64,000 nucleotides of DNA from Paenibacillus physcomitrellae. Lineage in GTDB: Bacteria > Bacillota > Bacilli > Paenibacillales > Paenibacillaceae. Below the pieces are notes generated by a model. It was given only the letters and a program-made list of their open reading frames with translations, did not search any database and was not told where the DNA came from. The first letter of the stretch is position 1, and each line of letters opens with the position of its first letter. The stretch spans positions 2,377,001-2,441,000 of the forward strand of contig NZ_CP022584.1 in NCBI RefSeq assembly GCF_002240225.1, given 5' to 3'. Below, one piece after another: positions 19,286 through 27,929 of the stretch. The position numbers and the translations under genes were made by a program.

Positions 19286-20883
19286 AGCTGTCCCTCCATA
19301 AGTTGCTTACGGTATTGGCTTGGGGACAAGCCTTTCTGCTTGCGGAATACTTTGGTGAAATAGCTGTGCTCCGAATAACCGACCTGGCTGCTGATGTCGG
19401 AGATCGGCATATCCCCCTGTCTTAACAGCCTGCAGGCCTGCTCGATCCGGACCTTGTTCAGGTATTCGCTGAAGCCTTCGCTGTTATGGGTGGCGAAATA
19501 ATTGGATAAATAAGACGGATTAAAATGAAAATGATGGGCAATTTCCGTCAGCGTCAGCGGTTCGGCGTAATGCTCCTGGATAAATTCGAGAATCCGCTGA
19601 ACAGCCTGATTGCCCGCCGAGCGGGTCCGCTGCAGGACACAATCCTCTGCTTCACCCAGGAAAGCTTCGATCCACCCGGACGCTTCCCGAATATCAAGCG
19701 ACTCATGAATGCTGCGAAAATATTCATATTTCCGGTCCTCCAGCCTGCGGGCCTCATACTGGAAACGGAGCAGTGCCAGAATAATGTTGAAGACGCAGTG
19801 GCCCATCAAGGATTTAAATTCATACATACCGATGTCCAGCCTGCCGGGCACCGCTGCCAGATAATCTCGCAGCCGGGCGAACGCGGCCTGGAATTCCTGC
19901 CCGTTCAGCTCCTGATTAAACGCTTCGCCATCGAAGGCCGGAGAAGCCAGCGGCTTAGCCGTCCGCTCTCCGGCCATAAATACACGTTCGTCCGGCAGGA
20001 AGAACCGTTTCTCCAGCAAAGCCGGGATTTGCTCGGCAGCCTCGTGAAGAGCTTCCAGATCGTGAAAAGGGGCACTGAGCGCAGCAGCTGCAGGCAGCCC
20101 CTCCAGCTCGCAGCCCTCCACCAGCTGCTGCAGCACATCCGCTGCCAGACCCGCCGAGCCAAAGAAACGCTCATCGGCATTCCATAACCACCGGCTTCGG
20201 CCAGCCTCCTGACTTAACGGACGAAACTCCAAAGGCAGATTCCCGCTCCGGATCATTGATTCAAGCACCGCTTCGGCCGTGTGCTGAAGTTCCTCGGACG
20301 AACGTTCGGCTTGGCCTTGGCCGCCTAACCGTTCCATGCTCAGTAAAGCAAAGGAGGGCCGGACAAAGGAGCTAAGCACCCGCCCGCGAATGGATTCGTT
20401 GTCGAACGGGTAACCGGAGACCAGCTTATCCAGCGCGGCTGCAAGCCAGCGGCCGCTCCGGTCTGGCTGATCGGCATTCTGGAGTCCGGGAAGGGTGCCG
20501 GATGCTTTTTTCAAAATTCCGAGAAGCTCCACTGCATCCAGCTTGGGTTTAAGAATATAATCCGATGCTCCGCTCTGAAAGGTCGAACGCACAAATTCAA
20601 ATTCGCTGAAGCTGCTGAGCACCACGATTTTGACGTCCGGATACCTGATCTGAATGATGCGGGCCAGCTCTTCGCCGTCCATGACTGGCATCACGATATC
20701 CATGAGAATAATATGGGGCCGAAGCAGTGAGATTTGCTCCAGCGCCTCCTTCCCGTTGGAAGCCTCCCCGACAATCGTAAATCCTTCACTCTCCCAGTCA
20801 AACAGATGTTTGATGCCCTGCCGGACCAGCATTTCATCGTCTACAATCAGCACTTTGCAATACGTATTCAAAGTATTATTCAT
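19282..20883 (-). CDS. Response regulator, YesN type (receiver plus AraC HTH)
   Basis: 533 residues from the ATG at 20883. A longer frame from a TTG at 20892 has its GGGA too close. Receiver domain 8-125: VLIVDDEMLVRQG, phospho-acceptor Asp in ILMDIVMPVMDGEEL, and KPKLDAVELL. A variable middle region follows. The AraC-type double HTH is in the last 100 residues (LTEIAHHFHFNPSYLSNYF; ISDISSQVGYSEHSYFTKVF). It activates transcription after phosphorylation by the overlapping kinase; the sugar operon downstream is the obvious target. A cre-like site lies upstream. Confidence 0.93.
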   Translation of the reverse strand: MNNTLNTYCKVLIVDDEMLVRQGIKHLFDWESEGFTIVGEASNGKEALEQISLLRPHIILMDIVMPVMDGEELARIIQIRYPDVKIVVLSSFSEFEFVRSTFQSGASDYILKPKLDAVELLGILKKASGTLPGLQNADQPDRSGRWLAAALDKLVSGYPFDNESIRGRVLSSFVRPSFALLSMERLGGQGQAERSSEELQHTAEAVLESMIRSGNLPLEFRPLSQEAGRSRWLWNADERFFGSAGLAADVLQQLVEGCELEGLPAAAALSAPFHDLEALHEAAEQIPALLEKRFFLPDERVFMAGERTAKPLASPAFDGEAFNQELNGQEFQAAFARLRDYLAAVPGRLDIGMYEFKSLMGHCVFNIILALLRFQYEARRLEDRKYEYFRSIHESLDIREASGWIEAFLGEAEDCVLQRTRSAGNQAVQRILEFIQEHYAEPLTLTEIAHHFHFNPSYLSNYFATHNSEGFSEYLNKVRIEQACRLLRQGDMPISDISSQVGYSEHSYFTKVFRKQKGLSPSQYRKQLMEGQL

Positions 20884-20916
20884 AGCTTGCAATCCCGCTT
20901 TCTGTGTTGGAATTCT

Positions 20917-20930
20917 TGTAAACGCTTTAT
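20917..20930 (+). promoter_or_regulatory. cre-like site upstream of the response regulator gene
   Basis: TGTAAACGCTTTAT matches TGWNANCGNTNWCA at 12 of 14 positions. It lies about 35 bases upstream of the start codon and just downstream of a TATAAT (minus strand, 20947-20952), a position suited to roadblock repression by CcpA. Confidence 0.45.
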
Positions 20931-21142
20931 CGTCATTTTTGTTCTATTATATCTCGTATTCCAGGACAAACTTAAAGAGATGGCGAATCTTGCGCTTATT
21001 TCCGCGGGCCGTTTAGTACCTTTTGAATACCTGGTTACCCGCAGGTCAGTACTTGAAATAGGGGCCCTTTCCCCTCATAATGACGGTATTATGCCAGCCG
21101 CAGGATTATGCGACCCTTTCTGCCGGCTCTAAGGAGGTCTAT

Positions 21143-22003
21143 ATGAAACTAAGAGTTTCTGCTGTTCAGTACCATTTACACACAATCCATACTTTTGATG
21201 AATTCGCCGACCAGGCTGAACACTATATAAAAACCGCTGCAGAATTCGGAACCGAATTTATCTTGTTCCCCGAATTCCTGACGACTCAATTGCTGTCCAT
21301 TGGTGATGGACAAGGGAAAGCGCTGGAAATCGGCGACCTGCCGGATTTCTCCGAGCAATACCGTGAGCTGTTCATCAGGCTGGCTGCCCGCGAGAACATG
21401 CATATCATTGCCGGTACCCATGTGATCCGCAGGAATGGCAAGCTGTACAATACGGCCCACCTCTTCTATCCCGATGGCCGCGTCGCCGAGCAGGCCAAGC
21501 TGCATATCACACCAACCGAGGTAGACGAGTGGAACATAACTCCGGGAGAAGGACTGGAGATTTTCGAGACGGAGAAGGGCAAAATTGCCATGCTCACCTG
21601 CTATGACATCGAGTTCCCCGAGATTGTCCGCATGGCCCGTGCCAAAGGGGCTAATGTGATCTTCAGTCCGTCCTGCACGGATGACCGTCACGGCTTCTAC
21701 CGGGTCCGCTATACCAGCCATGCCCGGGCTGTGGAGAACGAGGTTTACGTCGTATCTACCGGAACGGTCGGCGCGCTCCAAACCGTAGATTTCATGCGTG
21801 CCAATTTCGGGCAGGCGGCGGTGATTACACCGAACGATATTCCTTTCCCGCCGCGCGGCATCCTGGCCGAAGGCGAAATCAACCAGGATATGATTGTGAC
21901 AGCCGACCTGGATCTGGACCTGCTTGAGCAGGTGCGCAAGAAAGGTTCCGTCAGCACCTGGCGTGACCGCCGGACTGATCTTTATCCGGATTGGAAGGCT
22001 TGA
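21143..22003 (+). CDS. Carbon-nitrogen hydrolase (nitrilase superfamily), YhcX-type
   Basis: 286 residues from the ATG at 21143, which has AAGGAGG six bases upstream; the longer frame from 21080 is not supported. The catalytic triad is visible: Glu in LFPEFL, Lys in EQAKLHITPTE and Cys in MLTCYDIEFPE, with SPSCTDDRHGFYRVRYTSHA downstream. It cleaves a C-N bond of an amide or nitrile; substrate unknown. In YhcX-type proteins this domain is fused to a GNAT domain of the kind encoded immediately downstream (2 bp apart), so the two products probably work together. Confidence 0.88.
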   Translation: MKLRVSAVQYHLHTIHTFDEFADQAEHYIKTAAEFGTEFILFPEFLTTQLLSIGDGQGKALEIGDLPDFSEQYRELFIRLAARENMHIIAGTHVIRRNGKLYNTAHLFYPDGRVAEQAKLHITPTEVDEWNITPGEGLEIFETEKGKIAMLTCYDIEFPEIVRMARAKGANVIFSPSCTDDRHGFYRVRYTSHARAVENEVYVVSTGTVGALQTVDFMRANFGQAAVITPNDIPFPPRGILAEGEINQDMIVTADLDLDLLEQVRKKGSVSTWRDRRTDLYPDWKA

Positions 22004-22005
22004 GA

Positions 22006-22812
22006 ATGGAACCGGATAAACAGACGGAGAAAGCAGCCTTTAAGATGGCCGGTGAGATAGCTGGTGAGAGGGTTGGTAAGAGGGTTGGTAACATGGCCCG
22101 CAAGATGGCGGGTGAGTTGACCGGTGGCCGCAGCATGTACCGCAAAGAATTTTATATCTACGGGCAGGACGGCCGGCCCGTCCCGGCCGTTATCCGGAAT
22201 TACCGGGAAGAGGACTTTGACGGCATGATTGCGATTCAGCAGGCCTGCTTCCCTCCTCCTTTCCCTTCGGAGCTGTGGTGGAACCGGGAGCAGCTGCAGA
22301 ACCATGTCGCCCTGTTCTCTGAAGGGGCGTTATGCGTGGAGATTGAAGGCCAGCTGGCCGGTTCGATGACCGGACTGATGGTTGATTTCGATCCGGAGCA
22401 TCCGGATCATACGTGGGCAGAGGTCACGGATGAAGGCTATATCCGCAATCATAAGCCGGAAGGCAATACGCTTTATGTGGTAGATATTTCAGTAGCCCCT
22501 TCCTACCGTAAGCTGGGACTGGGCAAATGGCTCATGTTCTCCATGTACGAGGTGGTGATCCAGCTTGGACTGGAACGCCTCTTGGGCGGAGGACGGATGC
22601 CGGGCTATCATCACCACGCTGCTTCCCTGAGCGCCGAACAGTATGTTCAGGCTGTCATCCAGGGGGAACTGAAAGACCCTGTGCTGACGTTCCTGCTGCG
22701 CTGCGGAAGAACGCCGGTCAAAGTGGTCGCCGGTTATCTGGAGGACGAAGAATCCTTAAACTACGGCACGCTGATGGAATGGCGCAACCCTTTTAAAGGT
22801 GTCATGAAATGA
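22006..22812 (+). CDS. GNAT acetyltransferase, partner of the YhcX-type nitrilase
   Basis: 268 residues. The GNAT core runs from about residue 55 to 175 (acetyl-CoA loop VAPSYRKLGLGKWLMFSMYE), followed by the specific GGGRMPGYHHHAASLSAEQY region and a C-terminus ending LMEWRNPF. That tail is what I recall from the N-terminal half of YhcX-type GNAT/nitrilase fusions. The ATG at 22006 follows the nitrilase stop by two bases, with GGAAGG upstream. Residues 14-41 are tetrapeptide repeats (MAGE, IAGE, RVGK, RVGN, MARK, MAGE, LTGG). A second possible start, ATG 22135, begins just before the recognisable domain. Confidence 0.82.
   Translation: MEPDKQTEKAAFKMAGEIAGERVGKRVGNMARKMAGELTGGRSMYRKEFYIYGQDGRPVPAVIRNYREEDFDGMIAIQQACFPPPFPSELWWNREQLQNHVALFSEGALCVEIEGQLAGSMTGLMVDFDPEHPDHTWAEVTDEGYIRNHKPEGNTLYVVDISVAPSYRKLGLGKWLMFSMYEVVIQLGLERLLGGGRMPGYHHHAASLSAEQYVQAVIQGELKDPVLTFLLRCGRTPVKVVAGYLEDEESLNYGTLMEWRNPFKGVMK
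22045..22128 (+). repeat. Seven 12-bp in-frame tandem repeats at the 5' end of the GNAT gene
   Basis: Consecutive 12-mers at 22045, 22057, 22069, 22081, 22093, 22105 and 22117, for example ATGGCCGGTGAG, ATAGCTGGTGAG, AGGGTTGGTAAG. They encode [MIRL]-[AVT]-[GR]-[EKNG] tetrapeptides. Confidence 0.8.
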
Positions 22813-22904
22813 TTTTCAAGGAACGAAAAGATTTTCTAGGGAACGAGATGAGAGATTTCGAAAGGATTGCTGAGTAATTTTTAAATCAAGGAGATGGATC
22901 TGAG

Positions 22905-23591
22905 TTGACGAAGCCAAACATGCAGTACCACCGGATTACCAGCATTACTGATCCGCTGTTCGCGGATATGCACCGTCTGATGCAGGAGGTATTTCCGCCG
23001 GAGGAAGTGCTGGAATTCGATCTCTGGAAGGAACCGCTTGAAGATCCGGGCATTCGCGTCTTCGTCGCCGTGCTGGACGGCAAAGTAGTCGGGACGACGG
23101 AATACCGCTATTACGAGGATTTTAATGTGGCGATGACCGACTTCACGATCATCGGACAGCCGGGACTGGGCATCGGCCGTTATTTGTGGAAGCAAAGACA
23201 GGATGACCTGCAGGCTTTGGCCGCGGCTAACGGCAAGGAGCTTTACGGCATGTTCGCCGAGATTTACGATCCTTATCGCGATCTGGATCATCAGTTTGGC
23301 GGCGTCAAACCGATGGACCCGTTTGTGCGCCGTGAAGTGCTGTCGCATCTGGGCTACAAACGTCTGGATTTCCCTTATGTACATCCGTCTTGGAACAACG
23401 ACGGCGAGGCGGTAAGCGGGCTGGATTTGTGCTTTATGCCGGCTGATTACGAGCAGGACGAGCTGCCTGCCGAGCTGATCGTGAAATTCCTGGAGCGTTA
23501 CTACAGCGTACTGGATCAGAAGCCGCGCGAGTGGCTGGATATGGTCGCTGGTTTGAAGCAGACACAAGCGGTGGCGCTGCTGCCGATCTAA
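22905..23591 (+). CDS. GNAT family N-acetyltransferase
   Basis: 228 residues. An acetyltransferase fold with early VFPPEEVLEFDLWKE and the core VFVAVLDGKVVGTTEYRYYE, then a cofactor loop near PGLGIGRYLWKQRQ. Function beyond acyl transfer is not recognisable. The start is a TTG at 22905 with AAGGAG eleven bases upstream; the next ATG (22920) would lose only five residues. Same direction as the nitrilase pair, 92 bp downstream, and closed by a terminator. Confidence 0.75.
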   Translation: MTKPNMQYHRITSITDPLFADMHRLMQEVFPPEEVLEFDLWKEPLEDPGIRVFVAVLDGKVVGTTEYRYYEDFNVAMTDFTIIGQPGLGIGRYLWKQRQDDLQALAAANGKELYGMFAEIYDPYRDLDHQFGGVKPMDPFVRREVLSHLGYKRLDFPYVHPSWNNDGEAVSGLDLCFMPADYEQDELPAELIVKFLERYYSVLDQKPREWLDMVAGLKQTQAVALLPI

Positions 23592-23612
23592 CCCGCTAAC
23601 CTGGCCTGCATA

Positions 23613-23640
23613 GTTAACGTTATTAACGTTATTAACCGTT
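23613..23640. repeat. 9-bp tandem repeats after the GNAT gene
   Basis: GTTAAC followed by two GTTATTAAC units and CGTTAA, an AT-rich short tandem array just downstream of a stop codon. Confidence 0.5.
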
Positions 23641-23656
23641 AAACCCGCCAGACGGC

Positions 23657-23702
23657 AAAAAGCCCCGGTTCCTCCATCCACATGGAAGAATCGGGGCTTT
23701 CG
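23657..23702. terminator. Bidirectional intrinsic terminator between converging genes
   Basis: AAAGCCCCGGTTC (23659-23671) pairs with GAATCGGGGCTTT (23688-23700) over 13 bp including a G-T pair, flanked by A and T runs. Confidence 0.85.
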
Positions 23703-23765
23703 TTGTTGGGGATCAGAGAAGAGAATCGAAGGGAAAGATCTCCTGTATAGCACAAGGCTTCCCGT

Positions 23766-25514
23766 TCAGGATTGCTGCTGCTTCTGCTGCATCCCCTGCT
23801 GTTTCTCTTGCTGCTCCATATAATTTCGCATGTTCCGCATATACTCCGGCGCATCCATCGGATCGGCGGCGCTCATTTCGATGATGCACAGCTTGTTCCG
23901 ACATTCGCTCTCCGCCTGGCGGATGGCCTCGTCCAGCTGGGCATTACTTCTGACAAACGCGGTGAAGGCTTCACCGCCAAAAGCTTCAGCCAGCTTCGTA
24001 TAAGACCAGTTCGGCACCTGGTTGTATTTCTGGTGTTCCGTTTTGACATTCAAATATTTCTCAATCGTGTAGCCGTAATTATTCAGCACAAAAATAATCG
24101 GCTTGCAGCCGTGGCTCATCATCGAGCTGATCTCCTGCGCGGTAAGCTGCAGCGATCCGTCACCCGTGAACAGCAGCACCCGCCGGGCAGGCTCCGCGAC
24201 CGAGGCGCCGAACGCGGCCGGCGTCGCATAGCCGATGGACTGCCATCCGCCTTGGGCGATATAAGCCGCGCCGCGCGGCAGCCGGATCTGGGACAACCCA
24301 TAAAAGAAGGTTCCCGTTTCCGCTACGATAATATCATCCTCTTTCAGCATTTGCTGAAAGCGCGGATAATACGCCTCCGCTTTCAGCGGCTCATCTGGAC
24401 TGCCTTTGGCCTGATCGTACGGGAAAGGTCCCGGCACAACATCGGCCTGCTGGCGGTAACCGGAATTTTGCAGCGCCATCAGCAGATCCTCCGCCATGAC
24501 TTTAGGATATTCCGCCTCACCGATCTTCACCTGGTCCGGCTGAATTTCTATCGTGTTCGCCGGATTCAGCTTGGCGGTGAAATTAGCCGTGTTGCTGTCC
24601 GCCCAGACCAGGCCTACGGCAATGACGCAATCCGCATTTTCCACGATGCTGCGTATGGACGGGCTCCCGAATGCTCCGGCATAAATGCCGATGAACTGCT
24701 TGTGGCCTTCATCAAAGGCCCCTTTCCCGAACACCGTTGCGGCCACCGGCAGATTCAGCGCTTCCGCCAGCTTGCGGACAGGCTCCTGCAGATGGTACCG
24801 GCTGGTCTTGACGTCGACCAGCAGAACTGCTCTCTGTGCTTTGCCGAGCAGCTGCATCGTGTGTTCCATCGCAGCTTGCAGCGCTGGCTGCGCGGTTGAC
24901 GGCTGCGGTGCCATAGGCACGCTGCGCAGCGTAACCGGCTTCATCACTAGATCGGTCGCCACGACCAGGTAAACGGGCTTTCTCTTCTGCTTCGCCATCG
25001 CAATGGCCGCCGGAATTTCCATCTGTGCATTCTCCGGCGTCAGGACTGCTGTATAAGCCGTGATCGGTTCATATACTTTCCGGAACACATCATAATTGCC
25101 GTCCATCAGAGTATGGTGCATCAGCTTATGCTCCTGCTGGGCCATCGATGGCGGTGCCCCTACAATATGGATGATCGGAATATGTTCACTGGTTGCGCCG
25201 GCAATGGCATTACAGGCGCTCATTTCACCTACACCAAAAGTCGTAATGAGCGCGGACATTCCTTTCAGACGGGCATAAGCATCCGCAGCATAACCTGCAT
25301 TCAGCTCATTGCGGCCATTGATAAAGCGAAGCCCTGCATATCGCTCCAGTTCATCCAGCAGCGTAAAATTATAGTCGCCCGGTATGCCAAAAATGTCGGT
25401 TAACCCCTCTTGCTTCAGGCAATCGAACAGATATGTCCCGAGCGTTGTCTGTACCGTCGTTCCGGGCGTCATTCCGTTTTGCTTCATCATGTCGGTCTCG
25501 ATCATTTTTGCCAT
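23766..25514 (-). CDS. Thiamine-diphosphate 2-keto acid decarboxylase (pyruvate/indolepyruvate decarboxylase-like)
   Basis: About 582 residues. Converts a 2-keto acid to an aldehyde and CO2. The catalytic Glu is in NGRNELNAGYAADAYAR, the decarboxylase HH pair in HKLMHHTLMDG, and the ThDP/Mg motif is GDGSLQLTAQE followed by NNYGYT. Similar to phenylpyruvate, indolepyruvate and branched-chain keto acid decarboxylases; the natural substrate is open. ATG at 25514 has TAGGAG ten bases upstream and is preferred over the TTG at 25574. The C-terminal 18 residues are Gln-rich (EQQEKQQGMQQKQQQS), from CAG-like repeats. Probably monocistronic. Confidence 0.88.
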   Translation of the reverse strand: MAKMIETDMMKQNGMTPGTTVQTTLGTYLFDCLKQEGLTDIFGIPGDYNFTLLDELERYAGLRFINGRNELNAGYAADAYARLKGMSALITTFGVGEMSACNAIAGATSEHIPIIHIVGAPPSMAQQEHKLMHHTLMDGNYDVFRKVYEPITAYTAVLTPENAQMEIPAAIAMAKQKRKPVYLVVATDLVMKPVTLRSVPMAPQPSTAQPALQAAMEHTMQLLGKAQRAVLLVDVKTSRYHLQEPVRKLAEALNLPVAATVFGKGAFDEGHKQFIGIYAGAFGSPSIRSIVENADCVIAVGLVWADSNTANFTAKLNPANTIEIQPDQVKIGEAEYPKVMAEDLLMALQNSGYRQQADVVPGPFPYDQAKGSPDEPLKAEAYYPRFQQMLKEDDIIVAETGTFFYGLSQIRLPRGAAYIAQGGWQSIGYATPAAFGASVAEPARRVLLFTGDGSLQLTAQEISSMMSHGCKPIIFVLNNYGYTIEKYLNVKTEHQKYNQVPNWSYTKLAEAFGGEAFTAFVRSNAQLDEAIRQAESECRNKLCIIEMSAADPMDAPEYMRNMRNYMEQQEKQQGMQQKQQQS

Positions 25515-25695
25515 CGCTTGCTCGCTCCTATCCATTTCTTGGGTCGCTTTCTGTAATACATTACCCAATTCCAACCCGGATATACGGGCGGATCAAGCAC
25601 GCAAAATAATGCATCAGCCAGTTATTTTGCAGGCTACCGAAACCCGCCGGCTGCTTTACGCAAGGCTCTCTAACCCCAACAAACTTCAAGTTGCA

Positions 25696-25739
25696 CAAAA
25701 AAACGCCTCAGCCAACGTAAGGTTAGCAGAGACGTTTTT
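25696..25739 (-). terminator. Intrinsic terminator of the efflux operon
   Basis: An outer AAAAACG/CGTTTTT stem and inner CTC/GAG and AAC/GTT pairs form a long hairpin, followed on the minus strand by TTTTTTT. Confidence 0.7.
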
Positions 25740-25756
25740 GCCCGCTCTCAGCAGGG

Positions 25757-26353
25757 TCAGTGTGCTACGAACAGCGGTTTAATCGCGCATTCGCAATATT
25801 TTTCCACAATCTGTTCAGAAGTATATCCCAAATCATGAAGATAAAAAATCAGCTCCGGTTTGAGGGAAGCGGCAATCATGCTCGAGGTAAACACCAGATC
25901 AACGGAGACCAGCTCCTCGTTCCGCTCAGCTTCTGCCAGCAGCTCATGCACCTTGCTGCGGACGAAGATAAAGGGCGGAAGCTCATATAAATTCGCTTTA
26001 GCTTCCTCCAGCCGGCTGGAGTTGAACAGCGCCTTAAGACTCTGCAGATCATCGTCCAGATTCATGAGCAATTTCTTCATGATCGAGGACAGCCGCACGG
26101 AGACCGGCTGATCCTGCGCTTCCATCAAATAAGCCTCAATTTCGCAGGTCATGCGGTTGAACTTGTTCTCCATCAGGGAGAAACAAAGCTTGCTTTTGCT
26201 TGGATACCGGCGGTACAACGTTCCTTGGCCGATTCCCGTCTCCTGGGCGATTCTGTGCATGGAAACTTCCTCTATACCCAATTCATCAAATAAGGTCTGA
26301 GCCGTCTCCTGAATCTTCAGGGACACCTCATCAAATTCTTTACTGTTCGGCAA
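25757..26353 (-). CDS. TetR family repressor of the adjacent efflux gene
   Basis: 198 residues. The N-terminal HTH runs about 12-58 (AQTLFDELGIEEVSMHRIAQ, then GIGQGTLYRRYPSKSKLC), followed by a helical ligand domain. It starts at a TTG (26351-26353) inside the end of the MFS gene, a 14-bp overlap that implies translational coupling. As part of the operon it would repress its own promoter; palindromes at 27843-27856 and 27877-27889 are the likely operators. Confidence 0.88.
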   Translation of the reverse strand: MPNSKEFDEVSLKIQETAQTLFDELGIEEVSMHRIAQETGIGQGTLYRRYPSKSKLCFSLMENKFNRMTCEIEAYLMEAQDQPVSVRLSSIMKKLLMNLDDDLQSLKALFNSSRLEEAKANLYELPPFIFVRSKVHELLAEAERNEELVSVDLVFTSSMIAASLKPELIFYLHDLGYTSEQIVEKYCECAIKPLFVAH

Positions 26354-27815
26354 CAGGTTTCACTTCTTTCAGGTCCGCTTCCTCTTTGGAGAATGTCCGT
26401 TTGACGAACAAGCCAATGATAAAGGCGACCGCTGCGAAGTAAACTCCTGTCATAAATGAGTTGTGCAAACCGGAAACCATAGCCTCGATCGGATTCTGAG
26501 CGCCGTTATTTTCAATATAACGTTTAGTACCGGAAGTCATGATACTGATAAATAAAGCTGTACCGATCGCGCCAGCCACCTGCTGAAGGGTGTTCATGAT
26601 CGCGGTGCCGTGCGGATACAGACGTTTAGGCAGCTGGTTCAGCGCCGTTGTCTGTGCAGGCATCATGACCATGGAAATACCGATCATCATCAGCACATGC
26701 ACCAGAATCACATGCAGCTTCGACCAGGAAGAATCCACCTGCGCGAACAGGATGATTGAAATGACCATTAATGCAAGACCTGGAACAACCAGAGCCCGCG
26801 GGCCAAATTTATCGAACAGCTTCCCTGCGATCGGGGCCATCAGACCGTTCACAATACCGCCAGGCATCAGAACAAGACCAGCGGCCAGCGCCGTCATACC
26901 AAGCACGTTCTGCAGGAACAGCGGCAGCATGATCATCGTGGAGAACAAGCTCATCATCATGATCAGCATCAAGATAGTAACAATAGAGAACATCGGATAT
27001 CTGAACGCTCTCAGATCCAGCATTGGCTCTTTGACCACCAGCTGACGCCAGATGAACAAGGCCAGACACACGGCTCCGCCTGCGATCGTCCAAATCACGG
27101 TAGTGTCGGACCAGCTGTGCTCGCCCGCGCGGCTGAAGCCGTAAACCACGCCGCCAAACCCGAGGGTAGACAAGATAATCGAAAGAAAATCGACTTTAGG
27201 TTTCGTAAGTTCGGTTACATTTTTCAAGAATACCGCTGCAAAAATAATCGAAAAAGCTGCCAAAGGAATGATGATGAAGAACAGCCATCTCCAGGTCAGC
27301 GATTCCACGATCAAACCGGACAAAGTCGGGCCGATCGCTGGCGCCGTCATAATAACAAGACCGATCATCCCCATCGCCGCACCGCGGTTCTGCGGAGGGA
27401 AAATGGCCAAAATCGTGTTCATCAGCACGGGAAGCATCAAACCGGTTCCGAGTGCCTGAACAATCCGGCCGACCAGCAGCACGCCAAAAGTAGGCGACAC
27501 GCCGCAAATAATCGTACCAATCAGGAACAGGGTCATCGCCCCGATAAACATCTGTCTAGTTGTAAACCACTGCTGCAGCAAGGCCGTCACCGGCACCAAG
27601 ATACCTACAACAAGCATGTATGCCGTTGCCAGCCATTGAACCGTCGGTTCGTCGATCCCGAAATTACTCATCAAATCGGGAAATGCGATGTTCAGCAAGG
27701 TTTCGTTCAGAATCGATACAAACGCACCGATAATGAGTGCAGCAACAATAGGTCCTCTCTTGATTTTGCTTAGATCTAAGTTAGCTGAGGATGATGCTCC
27801 AGCTCCCATATCCAA
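26340..27815 (-). CDS. MFS multidrug exporter, DHA2 (14-TMS) family
   Basis: About 490 residues with 14 predicted membrane segments. It shows the DHA2 opening (LNIAFPDLMSNFG), motif C-like GPTLSGLIVESLTWRWLFFI and LVGRIVQALGTGLMLPVLMN. Proton-driven efflux of hydrophobic drugs or related compounds. The GTG at 27824 is only one base from AAAGGAG; a TTG at 27815 has ideal 10-base spacing and an ATG follows at 27809. Co-transcribed with its TetR repressor. Confidence 0.9.
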   Translation of the reverse strand: MDMGAGASSSANLDLSKIKRGPIVAALIIGAFVSILNETLLNIAFPDLMSNFGIDEPTVQWLATAYMLVVGILVPVTALLQQWFTTRQMFIGAMTLFLIGTIICGVSPTFGVLLVGRIVQALGTGLMLPVLMNTILAIFPPQNRGAAMGMIGLVIMTAPAIGPTLSGLIVESLTWRWLFFIIIPLAAFSIIFAAVFLKNVTELTKPKVDFLSIILSTLGFGGVVYGFSRAGEHSWSDTTVIWTIAGGAVCLALFIWRQLVVKEPMLDLRAFRYPMFSIVTILMLIMMMSLFSTMIMLPLFLQNVLGMTALAAGLVLMPGGIVNGLMAPIAGKLFDKFGPRALVVPGLALMVISIILFAQVDSSWSKLHVILVHVLMMIGISMVMMPAQTTALNQLPKRLYPHGTAIMNTLQQVAGAIGTALFISIMTSGTKRYIENNGAQNPIEAMVSGLHNSFMTGVYFAAVAFIIGLFVKRTFSKEEADLKEVKPVAEQ

Positions 27816-27842
27816 AACTTCCACTCTCCTTTTATCTATACG

Positions 27843-27897
27843 CGGACAATTGTCCGTCTATGAGGATTATCATAGCTGACAACTGTCCGCTCGTCAA
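27843..27897 (-). promoter_or_regulatory. Sigma-A promoter with two TetR-type operators
   Basis: On the minus strand TTGACG (27892-27897), a 17-base spacer and TATGAT (27869-27874). Operator 1 (TGACAACTGTCCG, 27877-27889) fills the spacer. Operator 2, the perfect palindrome CGGACAATTGTCCG (27843-27856), lies just after the start point. Their centres are about 33 bp apart, so they face the same side of the helix. Confidence 0.75.
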
Positions 27898-27929
27898 TGG
27901 AAGGAATGATTAAAAAGATTAACGCTGTG

